Assembly (NCBI GenBank): GCA_014529385.2
Contig: CM043942.1
Span: 7,753,001 to 7,817,000 of the forward strand
Length of the DNA: 64,000 nt
Direction: 5' to 3'
DNA from: Adiantum capillus-veneris
Lineage: Eukaryota; Streptophyta; Polypodiopsida; Polypodiales; Pteridaceae
Numbering within the stretch: position 1 is the stretch's first letter; every line of letters starts with the position of its first letter. Below, in pieces: positions 47,067-58,103 of this stretch. The notes beneath the pieces were generated by a model. The model was not told where the DNA came from. It saw only the letters and a list, made by a program, of their open reading frames with translations, and did no database searches. The position numbers and the translations under genes were made by a program.

Positions 47067-47720
47067 ACACCAAGTGAAATGGTGTGAACTCTATTGCCTC
47101 CCTATATGTGGTTCGATATGCCCACAAGGCACCATCCAAGAAGTCATCCCATAACTTTGTTTTGTTTTGCACCATCTTTCTATTGATGCCTGCAATGACA
47201 CCATTAGCCTTCTCCACCAAACCATTTGATTGTGGGTAGTAGGGTGTGCTATGACGATGTAGAATGTGAAGCTCTTCACAAACTTCCCTCAGTAAATCCT
47301 TCTTGAACCCTACACCATTATCGAAACAATCTCTAGAGGTGTGCCAAATCTACAACAAATATTAGTGTAGACAAACCTGCTCATTGTTTTCCCATTTACC
47401 CTTGCCACACTTTGAGCCTCTACCCACCTAGTCATGTATTCTACAGCCACTAGAATGTAGAGTTTACCATTCTTTGTTCTAAGCAGAGGACCCATAGCAT
47501 CAATGCCCCACTTTTCAAAGGGTCCATTTGCAAGCACTATTTGCCTTGGACCATGCACCACTCTTCTATTTCCATTTACCTGACAGTTTTAACAACTTTT
47601 ACACCAATGTTGGACATCCACATGCAAGCTTGGCCAAACATATCCCGCAAGCAAAATCTTCTTCACGGTTAATTCTTTGGGCAAAATGACCGCCACATGC
47701 CTCTTCATGCAAACCTTTTA
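47067..47720 (-). pseudogene. Integrase core of element B, upstream part
   Basis: The minus strand reads WGIDAMGPLLRTKNG (first Asp), RFGTPLEIVS (second Asp lost at a frame change), then HSTPYYPQSNGLVEKANG (Glu) and LWAYRTTYREAIEFTPFHLV, where element C interrupts. The zinc-binding region is partly readable at 47560-47720. At least one frameshift near 47320 makes it non-functional. Confidence 0.85.
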
Positions 47721-47757
47721 AAATGGTTGGAATTTCCTCAATAGTTGGTACTCTTTT

Positions 47758-48357
47758 TCACACTTGATCCTTCCCTTTTTGATAGAGGGAGCCTTCTAGG
47801 AAGAGATAGAAAATTGCCTTCTTCTTGAGTCTCCTCTTTTGAGCTTTTGTGAAGTCTTGTGGAAACTCGCCCTCCAAAATGTAGCCAATAATGGGAGCCA
47901 ATGACTCCACTCCTTGGTATCTTGGTTGCTTGACAACTGTTGCCATTATGATAACCTGCACTTCTTTCTCAACACATGTAACTGCTTGTTGTGCAAGTAA
48001 ATCGGCATCTTCATTTTGGTTCCTAGGAATATGATATAGTTGCACTTCTTCAAACTGATTAAACAAACTACGAATGGCATGAACTTTTGTTCTTAATCTT
48101 TCATTCTTGCATGCGCAAATGCCTAAAATCTACTTCACAATGAGAAGTGCATCCCCCTTTACCATGAGATGTTGTATACATTGGCCAATGCACATCTTTA
48201 AACCATGAAATAGTGTGTCATATTCTGTTTCATTGTTGCTAGTTGAACCTGGTAGATTGACCTTCTCTTTTATGACCACCTCTCCACTTGGGTTGAGAAA
48301 CACTAGCCCTCCCCCTACTTTTCCTATGGCTCGTTGAAAAGATCCATCAAAGAACAA
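47758..48357 (-). pseudogene. Second RNase H of element B
   Basis: The catalytic residues are visible in order: MFFDGSFQRA (Asp), SNNETEYDTLFHGL (Glu), MVKGDALLIV (Asp) and PRNQNEDADLLAQQA (Asp). A stop at about 48130 divides it in two ORFs. Domain position and motifs match the additional RNase H in element C. Confidence 0.85.
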
Positions 48358-48578
48358 GTAAAATCATTAGGAATACTTTTTGGTGGTGGCAATGGTAGGG
48401 TCTTTACTTCAGGCACCTTAATTTCCTTCTCATGTACCCTATAAGTGATAATCCCTGCCAATTGTGCACGCACACTATCTTCTACCTTGAAAGATTACTG
48501 GAACTCTTGCAACTCCATAATCCACTTTGACATCCTAAGACTAAGATTCATTCGAGATGACACCCAAGGGAACAAATT

Positions 48579-49868
48579 TTATGCATTGAGAATTACAAAA
48601 GGTTTTGGTAGCAAGTAGGATCTAAACTTTCTCACTGCAAACATAAGAGAAAGCATCATGAGTTCTGCCTCCCTATAGCCTCTCTCCAAAGCATTCATGA
48701 CCCTACTAGCAAAGTAGATGGGTCTCATCCTGGTATTGGGGGGATCTTGTTGTAGCAAAATAGCACCAATTGTTTCTTTCCCAACACTAGAGATAACAAA
48801 GAATGTGTACTCCCAACAAGGAGGCATAAGTGTTGGTAAATCTGACACAATGACCTTGATGTTACAAAAATATTCTTCAAGCTCATCAGACCAAACAAAA
48901 TCGACTTGTTGTGTCAATTTCTGTAAGGGGCGAACTAACTCCGTGGCTAAGTGAATGAAGCGTGACATATACTTCACCTTTTGAATGAATGAGATGACCT
49001 CATTAAGACTCTTGGGTGATGGTAACTCAATAAGAGCCTTTGCCTTTGAAGGATCCACCTCAATACCTTTATAAGAAACTTAATGACCAAGCAAGATTAC
49101 TTCATCCTCACCTATGTGGCACTTGTCGGGGTTCAGTTGACCTCCCATGTCGTAAAGTTTTTTTAAACCTTCTTCTACCTTTTGTAGATGCAATGATTTT
49201 GAGCTAAAAATGCAAAAATCATCAATGAACACCCTAAGTGACTTTCCAAAGAATGCTTGAAACACCATGTTCATGAGAAGTTGGAAAGTTGCAGGAGCAT
49301 TTGTCAGGCCAATATGGCATGACTCTAAAAGCATAACAACCCCAAGGAGTGATGAAGGTTGTTTTCAGTTGGTCCTCCAATGCAATCCTTATTTGTAAGT
49401 AACCTGAGTATCCATCACACACAGTGTACTTCTTATGACTAGCTACCTCATTTAGTATCTCATCCTTGAATGGGAGGGGAAAGTGATCTCTTTTTGTTGC
49501 CGCATTCACTTGCCGTTCTTCTTGGAAGTGACAACAACGGGAGAGATCCACTCTAAATTCTCTATTGGATAAATGAAACCTGCTGCTAGAAGCTTTCTTA
49601 CCTCCTTGAGTAAAGTCTGCTCCTTGATGACTCCTAGCCTTCGTAGCTTTTGAGGCTTAGGTGTGGCCTTTGGCTTTAGCTCGATCTTGTGTTGAGCATC
49701 ATCTACTCCATGCACGTCGGTGTAGTCTTTAGCAAAAAGCCTAGGAAATTTTCTCAGCACACCTTTGAACTCCTCTCTTTCATCCTTTGTAAGTGTTGTA
49801 GACAACATACCTTCTAACATTCCTTCACCTTCCACATTTTGATTCTCTTGGGAACCTACCTCCTCCAA
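48579..49868 (-). pseudogene. Reverse transcriptase and RNase H of element B
   Basis: In minus-strand order: ISPVVVTSKKNGK, NAATKRDHFPLPFKDEILNE, VCDGYSGYLQI, GLTNAPATFQLL, VFIDDFCIFSS (F-x-D-D), GGQLNPDKCHIGEDEVILLG, then the connection and gypsy RNase H (VDPSKAKALIELPSPKSL, MRPIYFASRVMNALERGYRE). There are frameshifts near 49510 and 49320 and a stop at 49080. Confidence 0.9.
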
Positions 49869-49869
49869 A

Positions 49870-50600
49870 CCCTAACAAGATGTCTTTTGGTTGTTTGGAT
49901 TAAACCTTACCCCCATGACTTTGATGGAAGACTCCTCCTCCATAGTGCTACCGCTACCTTCTTCTTCTGAAGTACTATTAGTCCACTCTTTGTCCGTTTC
50001 ACTTTGCGATGATTCTTCATGGAGCTCCTCTTGACGTTGCTCCTTCATGTCAAAGACAACCTTCTTATGATTGTCATTCCTACAAATCAACTTTCCACTT
50101 TCCCAATCCTGCAAATCTCGCATTTTCATTAGCCATGGTCTTCCTAGGATAATTGGATAGCCACTTCCCTTGGTCTACATAACATAAAAATCCACCTCCT
50201 TCTTAATGCCAAAGGCCTCTACAAAGACATTTTTACAAATTCCTACACACCTAGGCTTGCTATTGTTTGCCATCTTGGCTTTGATTTCAGGTGTCTCATG
50301 GATGTGCATGCCTAGTCTTTGCTCGAGTCCCTCTGTCATGATGCAAATTTGTGCACCCCCATCCACTAGACCTTTCCTAACCAATCTTCCTTTGATGTAA
50401 CAGTCTAGCACCGGTGTAATATCTTCATTCATTTCAACTTGTGCAATTTTTACAATAGGCACACTCTCTTTTATCTTTCTCCTAGTGCTAATTGCCTTCG
50501 TTAAATCCCTCCTAACTTGTGGACATAATGCAAGAAACTGAGGCCATGAGATATCAGAACCCTTACCTCTCATGTCTTCCAGCAAGTTGTATGGAGCCAT
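49870..50600 (-). pseudogene. Aspartic protease of element B
   Basis: KGLVDGGAQICIMTEGLEQR carries the DGGA active site, and after a stop at 50175 the frame continues with the conserved YPIILGRPWLMKMRDLQDWE. The downstream linker is rich in Ser/Glu/Asp. Gene order and motifs match element C. Confidence 0.85.
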
Positions 50601-51740
50601 ACCATGTCCAAGAGGGAAGTCTTGGAGATTGATATGACATCACGTCCTCTTGGTTTCCTTGGTCTCCTTCGCCTTCTTTTCTCGTCCATGGTCACTTTGT
50701 GACGTAACTCCTTCTTTCTCCTTATCCTTTCCTCGGCCACGCTTAATGCCATTTGCTTCCATGTCAACCTCTTTTGAATTTGTCACCTCTACCACATGCA
50801 CATTTGGATCTGACAAAGGTGGAACTCCTTCCATTCCTCTTGGAGGTGGTCTTGCCCCATTTGGTCTTTGCAAAAGCCGTGGTTGTTGACTAGTTCCTTC
50901 ACCTGCATTTATCACTGGGTAATTCAAGCTAGGTCTCCCTGGTTCCCTACGTGGCCAAGGAAAATTATACATCCAATGTCCAGACTCTCTGCAATTCCAA
51001 CATTGCAAGACTCTCCTAGGTCGTGGATCTCGCTCTTCAGACTTCTTTGCTTGTCCCTTTGGACCTACAGCTTATGCAAGGTGAATTGATAGGCTGCTTA
51101 AAGATTCATTTAACTTCTCAATCACTTCTATCTTTACCTCAAGAAGATCCCTAGATGTCGATGCTTGTGACTTACCTTTGGGTCTAAGACCTTCTATTGG
51201 AACCTCTCACCTTAAGCCCTTGAGTCTCCTATACTTCTTGGAAGCTCTAATTTCAGTTGCATCATATGTGGCGGCTACATCCGCCTCCCCCTTTACCTTA
51301 AGATCAGGAAAGAGTCCAGCTATGAACCTCTCCTTCTTTAGAAATTCTGCACCATCACTAGGGTTAGCCATATTTTGTATCCATAGAGCCCAAAGACGTA
51401 GAAACTCTTGTTTGTACAAGTTGTAGTCATCTAAATATTTTTGCTTATGAGAAACAATGTCTTGCCATAGTTTTTGAGTGTTTTGGGGATCAAAGAAGTA
51501 TCTCTTGAAACAGTTCAAAAATTATGTGTAATCCCCCTTAACTTCATCAGGCAAAGAGTCAAACCAAGTGCTAGCATCTTTCTTCAGGACCGCCTCAAAC
51601 ATTTTTACATGTTCTTGATCAGTTACTATCCTCTTGATACGGCAAGACATCTTGAAATTTGCTAAAAATAATTTTGCATCCTCTCCAGGCTCTCCGACGA
51701 AAAGAGATTTCCAAACATTTGGCGTTGGCTTTTCATTGAA
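50601..51740 (-). pseudogene. gag of element B
   Basis: The capsid-like part (SLFVGEPGEDAKLFLANFK, KKDASTWFDSLPDEVKGDY, then NCFKRYFFDPQN) runs from about 51720 to 51210 with stops near 51520 and 51207. A zinc knuckle CWNCRESGHWMYNF, whose last Cys is replaced by Phe, lies at about 50960-51000. Confidence 0.85.
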
Positions 51741-52324
51741 TTGATTTCAAAGTGATGCACCTTTTTGTTTTCTTAAAAAGATTTACACAATAATGTCTTC
51801 TAAATTGCAATCTGTTCTACAACAAAATAAAAATATGCACATCAAATGATCTATGATAATCAGGAAGAGGCAGGATGACAGGGTTTGGTGATGCAAGAAT
51901 TTCTCCTACTGAGTTGGGCACCAAACATGAATACCATATGTTGTTGAAAATGGATCTTTCTACTAATTACAATGTTTATTCTAATGTGTAGAGTGAAATG
52001 GAAGGGAAAAACCTCTATTCTTGGGCCATTATCCATGGTCTATGCATGAACTAATTCTTAAAACAAAACAAAAATATAGACGTCCAAACTAAGGTTGTAC
52101 CTAATGAGAAGCAAAATAAAAGGATTTACTGGAGCGTTTATCTTGGCCAACCTAAGAGAGACCAAAATTCTATGAATTACTCGTTGAAATTGTAATTTTG
52201 TGCTTACAATGATATGCACCTTTTGCCTTGCAATGGGAACAAACGGGCCATACAAACTTTTGTGATTCATGCACGCTACTTGATTATCTAAAGGATGAGT
52301 ATTCACAACAACATATACAATCTC
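51741..52324 (-). other. Leader of element B
   Basis: The region between primer-binding site and gag shows no conserved ORF and nothing comparable to the small leader ORF of element C. Confidence 0.6.
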
Positions 52325-52342
52325 TCCTCAGTGAGGGCACCA
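52325..52342 (-). other. Primer-binding site of element B
   Basis: On the minus strand TGGTGCCCTCACTGAGGA lies four bases inside the 5' LTR. The first eight bases are shared with element C. The tRNA was not assigned. Confidence 0.6.
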
Positions 52343-52346
52343 AAAT

Positions 52347-53299
52347 TGAGGCGGTCCGAGGTGGGCAACAAGAGAGGAAACCTCTAAACACCCCTCAAGG
52401 CTCTCGTGCTACTCAATTGGGGCTGGGGCAACCACAAACACAACACAACACAACAACAAACCCACAGCCAAATCCAAACAAGATAGGGGCACCACCTAGT
52501 TATGGTATGCAAACTAGGACACAAGAGAGATTTTGCCACAACCAAGAAGATGCGCCACAAAACACACACAATCAACCTCACACCAAGACACACTCAAAAT
52601 GGATCAGAGAGAGCTAGAGCAAAGGGAAGAGAGAGAGGAATGGATCTTGCGTAATACCTTATTTGTGACTTATAAATGGAGATGGTTCATTATGATGCTA
52701 TCGTAGAGCTTGTACAAAACTAACTCAATGCTTAGTGAATGCTAAACATTGCCAACACACACACATTGTCTTAGGGTGTGGGAGACCTCTCACCACAATA
52801 CCCCCTTACAATGGACACAAAATTGGCAATGAAAACAGACTAAAACACTTTCTAAACCAAGATCAAACGATAGAAACTCAAAATACACAAGTCACCTTGA
52901 ATTCACTAAACCGTATCGCACAAGTGGAAGGATTGAGATTTGAACATCAAATCACACCTTTGATGCACCAAACCTCAATTTATTGATGATGGAGGAACAT
53001 ATACAATAGTGGTTTTGAGATTTTGAGCTCACGCTCTCTCACTTGCAATGTGTAGCTTTAAAGCTTCTCTCACACCAGAAGTGAAGCTCACAAAGTGGTT
53101 GCTACGTCTAAGTCTCTCCTCACGCATAGACTGTTGGGGTGCTATGTGAGATATTGCAGGTTGTTTTACAAGAAGGAGAGGGGCCTATTTATAGGTTGGA
53201 GACCCTCATTAAGATTATTTGGAAATCCTAATTTACAAGCTAGCACAGTATTGATGGTAGATAAGGTGAAAGTAGAATTTTAAGTAAGGAGAGAGAGAG

Positions 53300-53369
<70 letters not shown>

Positions 53370-53914
53370 ACTATGCACATGTCTTCAGGTGAGGTGTCTT
53401 TTATGGTTAGGTCAATGGCTATTTTTGTGTTAGTATGTTAGTGGTTAGTGTTAGTAATCACTAGAAAGTTAATGATATATTTACAATGGGTAGAATGAAG
53501 TGGATGGTTGAAATAAGATGGTTGAATGAAGTGAGGAAATCCTTGTGATGGTGAATCTTGAAGAAGTTTTGGACTAACTTGTGTAGGTTCTCAAAATGAC
53601 TATCAATCCTCTTCTTCTTCTTCTCTTCTTTATGCCACCACCACCAAGGTTGATTACCGCGATGAAAATGGAAATTTGGTTAATGAGATTTTCCAATTTG
53701 CAGAGATTAAGCATGGTTTACATGCTGAATTTTATGTATATAGAGAAGAGATAAGATGGAATTGTACTTTGGAAGTAATAGAAAGAAGCATAGAGATGGT
53801 GTATGTACATGTAGAGCTCATATGAGAGCTATTGAAGTAAGAGGGGAAGTTAATGGTGAAAAAGGTGAGAGAATCCATGGAACGTGCATTTTGCAGTGAG
53901 GGATTGAGAGGAAT

Positions 53915-53985
<71 letters not shown>

Positions 53986-55027
53986 AGTGTGGAAAGAGGT
54001 GAGAGAAGACTATGGGTTACTTTGTGAGATAAGTGGGCAGACTGGGGTTCACTCAAAAAATCATACCTCACCGGTGGTAGCTCCAAAAATGATGAAAATG
54101 TTTGAGTTAATTACTCAGCCCTTGGTCCACATTTTGTCTTCAAACCACCACTTCAAATTGGAAGTGGATATGGACATAAAAAATCCCGCCAAAATGCCTA
54201 TGTTTCTTCACAAAAAAGTCTTCACTGGACCCCTAAATTTGCATATGACTCCAAAGGTGAGCTCTTCCTTGCATGAGAGAATTACCTAATTGATCCTTAG
54301 GGGTTTGAAAATATGCATGGTTGTGGATTATACATAAATATAATATATGGATATGATGAAAAAACAGGTTAGTATATAAACAATTTGTGGAATCTAGAAT
54401 AGTGTCACCTATATATAAATTTAAAATGGAAAAAAGAGATATATGAAAATATAAGGAATCAAATGAGGGGACCCTCATTTGTTTTTATTGAAGTATATTG
54501 ATTTACAAGAGATAAGAAAAAGTACCTCTAGGAAATAGGAATTTAGTAATTGACAATGATTGATGGTGAAAGGTATTTTTGAGGTTTTGCCTTGGAAGTG
54601 GATTCACACCAAAAATAAGAGAATCTTGCATGAAATAATTTTTTTATAGAATACATAGATAAAAAAGATTATGGTAATGATGAGTAAATGTACATAGCAT
54701 ACTTAGGAAAATAACGCACACCTAGGTAAAAATATTTAATTAATACCAAAATAATTATAAAAATTCCCTATTTTAGGCCCTATATACAATGAAATATTAA
54801 CACACCAATGGGCCATAATATACTTTGGCTTTTGTTTTTGTTTTTTTTTGGCTCAACTAGCATAGTGACTAGTTAGCTAAGGGTTTTAAGAAGATATGGG
54901 AAAAGTCTCCTAACTCACACACGCCTATGTACAATGAAAAGGTAAGAATAGCCACAGTGTTTATGTGACTTTGGTTGGGTGAGTTAGCTGACTATGGCAA
55001 TTACGGAGAGCCAAAAAACGGCTATCA
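52347..55027 (-). repeat. 5' LTR of element B (2681 bp)
   Basis: Direct repeat of 32597-35254. It carries (GA)n at 53289-53367 and an extra-long (GT)n at 53916-53982, and lacks the long (CA)n of its partner. The minus-strand TATAAAT box is at 53187-53193. Confidence 0.94.
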
Positions 55028-55088
55028 ATGGCATGATATTAATCCTGTACATGAGATCCCCCTCTGCAAGGGTACCGAAGACCTTACA
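55028..55088 (-). repeat. 3' LTR of element A, inner remainder
   Basis: It resumes A's LTR after element B (ATGGCATGATATTAATCC, as at 60676) and ends in CTTACA at the internal border. On the minus strand the purine-rich GTTGGGGAGAA lies just upstream, a probable polypurine tract. Confidence 0.88.
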
Positions 55089-55121
55089 TTCTCCCCAACT
55101 TGAAGAATTGAGGTGTCCTCA

Positions 55122-56153
55122 TCTCAAAGGTAAGTCCAGATTATCTTTAAGCAGAGTCAATTTGTCTTCTTATGTTGCATATTTTTTAAGAAAATCTTTC
55201 CATTTGACGAGGTGTTCAATAATGCTTCTATTTCTAAGCTTTCTTTCTCAAGTTTCAAGGGTGCAAAGTTACTCTCTCATTAGCTAGGTCTCCTGTTGTT
55301 GGATGTTCCATAATAATGGCATGAGTTTGAGCCATTGCTCCTCTTCCATGAGCATTCCTTCCTCCACGACAAACACGTTGGCCTCCACCATTTGGTGCTA
55401 TAAGAATTGCATTTGCAGTAGTTGTTACACTTCTTCTGGGACACATGTTCCTATAGTGTCCTAGCTCATTAAGCTCATAAAAACGAACATCAGGATGCTC
55501 AAGTTGAGTTGTTGTAGCTGCAGCTACTACAGGACGAGGTTGATAAGTTTGATTAGCAGGTCTAGGGATCCAATTCTTGGGCTTGTCCCTTTGATTTCTA
55601 AAGTCTTCTCTTCCCTAATTCATAGTAATTTCTTTAGCCAGAGGTGTTGCCTCACAAGAGCATCATGAAGTGAGGTGGGTCTCATTGCTTCAAGACAAGC
55701 AGCCAAGGCATGATTCAATACTTGACAGAACCATGATACCTACTGTTCAATGGACATTTTTGGGGCATACCTTCGCAAGGTTACAAATTTGGAGTAGTAA
55801 TCTCCCACTAATAAGGATAACTATTTTAGAGCAAATTACTCATTCATGTTGGCTTCTCGAGATGAGTGGGTAGAAGATATCATGTAACCGCTCCTTTAAT
55901 ATTCTATGAGGACCGAGAAGATGCTAAAACATCCAAGTCCTTGGAATGTTGTTTCCACCATATTTTTGCATCGCTAGTAAGACGAAACATTACAAGCATA
56001 GTTTGGTTTATAGGGACCCAGGTTTATAGGTTGGGTCCCTGTAGCTTCAAAATAGTCTTCCACTACCTCAATCCAGGATTCAGCATTGCGCTCAATATGG
56101 GTTCCCTCACCTTTGAATGTGGGTGGTTGGGCTTGTTTAAGGAGAAGTTTGAG
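55122..56153 (-). pseudogene. gag of element A, copy 1
   Basis: The minus strand encodes a retrotransposon gag domain: FKGEGTHIERNAESWIEVVE, DYFEATG, then in a shifted frame FRLTSDAKIWWKQHSKDL. A CCHC-like knuckle region follows (VRFYELNELGHYRNMCPRR) in which the first two cysteines are lost. There are several stops. It is duplicated in tandem at 56156-57180. Confidence 0.75.
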
Positions 56154-56155
56154 AT

Positions 56156-57180
56156 GTCCTCATCTCCAAGGTATGTCTGAATGATCTTTAAGGAGAGTCC
56201 TTGCATCTTTTTCAAGGAAATCTTTCCATTTGATGAGGTGTTCAATAATGCTTATATTCCTAAGATTCCTTTCTCAAGTTTCAAGGGTGCAAAGCTACTA
56301 TCTCATTAGCTAGGTCTCCTGATTTTGGATCTTCCATAATAATGGCATGAGTTTGAGCCATCACTCCTCTTCCACGACCTCTTCATGGGTTCCTTCCTCC
56401 ATGAAAAACAAGTTGGCCTCTACCATTCGGTGCTACAAAAATTTCATTTGTAGTAGTTGGTACACTTCTTCCGGGCTACCTGTTCCTGTAGTGTTCTAGC
56501 TCATTACACTCAAGAAAAGGAACATGAGGATGCTCAGGTTGAGTTGTTGTAGTTGTGGTTGCTATAGGATGAGGTTGATAAGTTGCATTAGCAGGTCTGG
56601 GGATCCAATTTTTGGGCGTGCCCCTTTGATTTCTAAAGTCTTCTCTCCCCTAATTCATGGTCATTTCTTTAGCGAGAGGTGTTGCCCTCAAAAGAGCATC
56701 CTCAAGTGAGGTGTGTCTCATTGCTTCAAGGCAGGCATCCAAGGGATGATTCAATCCTTGATAGAAGCATGCTACCTACTGTTCAATGGACATTTTTGGG
56801 GCATACCTTTGCAAGGTTACAAATTTGGATTAGTAATCTCCCATTGATATGGATAACTATTTTAGAGCAAAGAACTCATTCATTTTGGCATCTCAATGTG
56901 CGGGTGGAAGATATCATGTTGTAACCGCTCCTTTAATTTTCTCCCAAGACTGGGAAGATCCTGAAACACCCAAGTCCTTGCAATTTTGTTTCCACCATAT
57001 TTTTGCATCACTAGTAAGACGAAAAATTACAAGCATAGTTTGGTTTGTAGGTTAGGTCCTTGTAGCTTCGAAATAGTCTTCCATTGCCTTAATCCAGGAT
57101 CCAACATTGCGCTCGATACGGGTTCTCTCTCCTTTGAATGTTAGTGGTTGGGCTTGTTTAAGGAGAAGTTTTTTCTCATG
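56156..57180 (-). pseudogene. gag of element A, tandem copy 2
   Basis: It repeats copy 1 over about 1.03 kb in the same order (for example TTTCAAGGGTGCAAAG on the plus strand in both) with moderate divergence. The duplication is therefore older than the lectin duplication but internal to element A. It is also disrupted by stops. Confidence 0.75.
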
Positions 57181-58084
57181 TACGATAGTGTGTAGGGAAT
57201 TTGATGGTACCTACTCAACGATATGTTTGCCGACGCTTTGATTTAAAGACTTAATGCAATATCAAGTGCTTTAAAATTCCACAACTCAAGACAAAATTTT
57301 GAAAGTAACTATCTTTATTAAATTCAAGATTCCATAACTTTATTTATATCAAGATATGTACAAATTTGAGATCTCATCAAGAAGCTACATGAGCATCTTT
57401 TTATTCTATTATGATGTATACAAAGGTTAGCTCTGCTAAAAAGCTATGTGATTCTTAGAGCTGGATTCCCAGGGATGTAGTGGTACAATCGATAGGTATT
57501 TGTGGATAAGTTTTTACAATCTAGTATTTTGTCTGAGTAGTAGCTTCACATCTTTGCGAGGTTCATAGAATACAAGACCCTTATTTTGAGGAAAGCTGTT
57601 AGAGACAGAAATGGATTTGCTCTTGTACGTAGGCATCACTTTGACCACTTGATTGAAAACCCATTGATTTAATATCATGTCAATGCCATCTTCAAAGATA
57701 ATTGTATAGTCATCCCTAGTAGTACCAAGGAAATATTAAAGTTAGACAATTCGCAACTCTTCCACCCACAAAAGCTTCTTTAGATCAGAAGAGAGACATT
57801 CGAGCTTATTCACATTGATGTAAAAGATGCCATCGTCGCATCTCCACATAAGTTCCCATCCCCTTTGGATTCTTGTTGATGGAGGAGAGAAAGCCTCATC
57901 AAAATCTTCATCATGTTGCATCAAAAAGCAAAATTTGAAGAGTGACAAGCCTCAAAATACATTATATCAAAGGTCTTAAACTTGCAATACTCAACATTGG
58001 TATCTTTTTGAAGCATCCATGCTGGTAAGTCTCCAATTTATTTTTTCAAATTTTCAAACAATAACACTTTTTCCAATTTCCTAA
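57181..58084 (-). other. Leader of element A
   Basis: It lies between gag and the primer-binding site. One short frame (57742-57948) begins MSLFKFCFLMQHDEDFDEAF and has no recognisable relative. Otherwise non-coding. Confidence 0.5.
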
Positions 58085-58101
58085 CCTACTCTCTAATACC
58101 A
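58085..58101 (-). other. Primer-binding site of element A (initiator-Met type)
   Basis: On the minus strand TGGTATTAGAGAGTAGG starts two bases after the 5' LTR. It resembles the plant initiator-Met primer site TGGTATCAGAGC, unlike the sites of B and C, so A belongs to a different lineage. Confidence 0.7.
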
Positions 58102-58103
58102 CG

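Larger units (their letters stand above)
32597..55027 (-). mobile_element. LTR retrotransposon B (Ty3/gypsy, second RNase H), nested in A's LTR
   Basis: LTRs are 32597-35254 (3') and 52347-55027 (5'). The 4-bp duplication ATGG is at 32593-32596 and 55028-55031. The uninterrupted site GACCAAAATGGCATGAT is present in A's other LTR near 60668, which proves the insertion. The internal region carries gag, PR, RT, RNase H, a second RNase H and IN on the minus strand, with stops and frameshifts. Element C interrupts its integrase. Confidence 0.94.
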
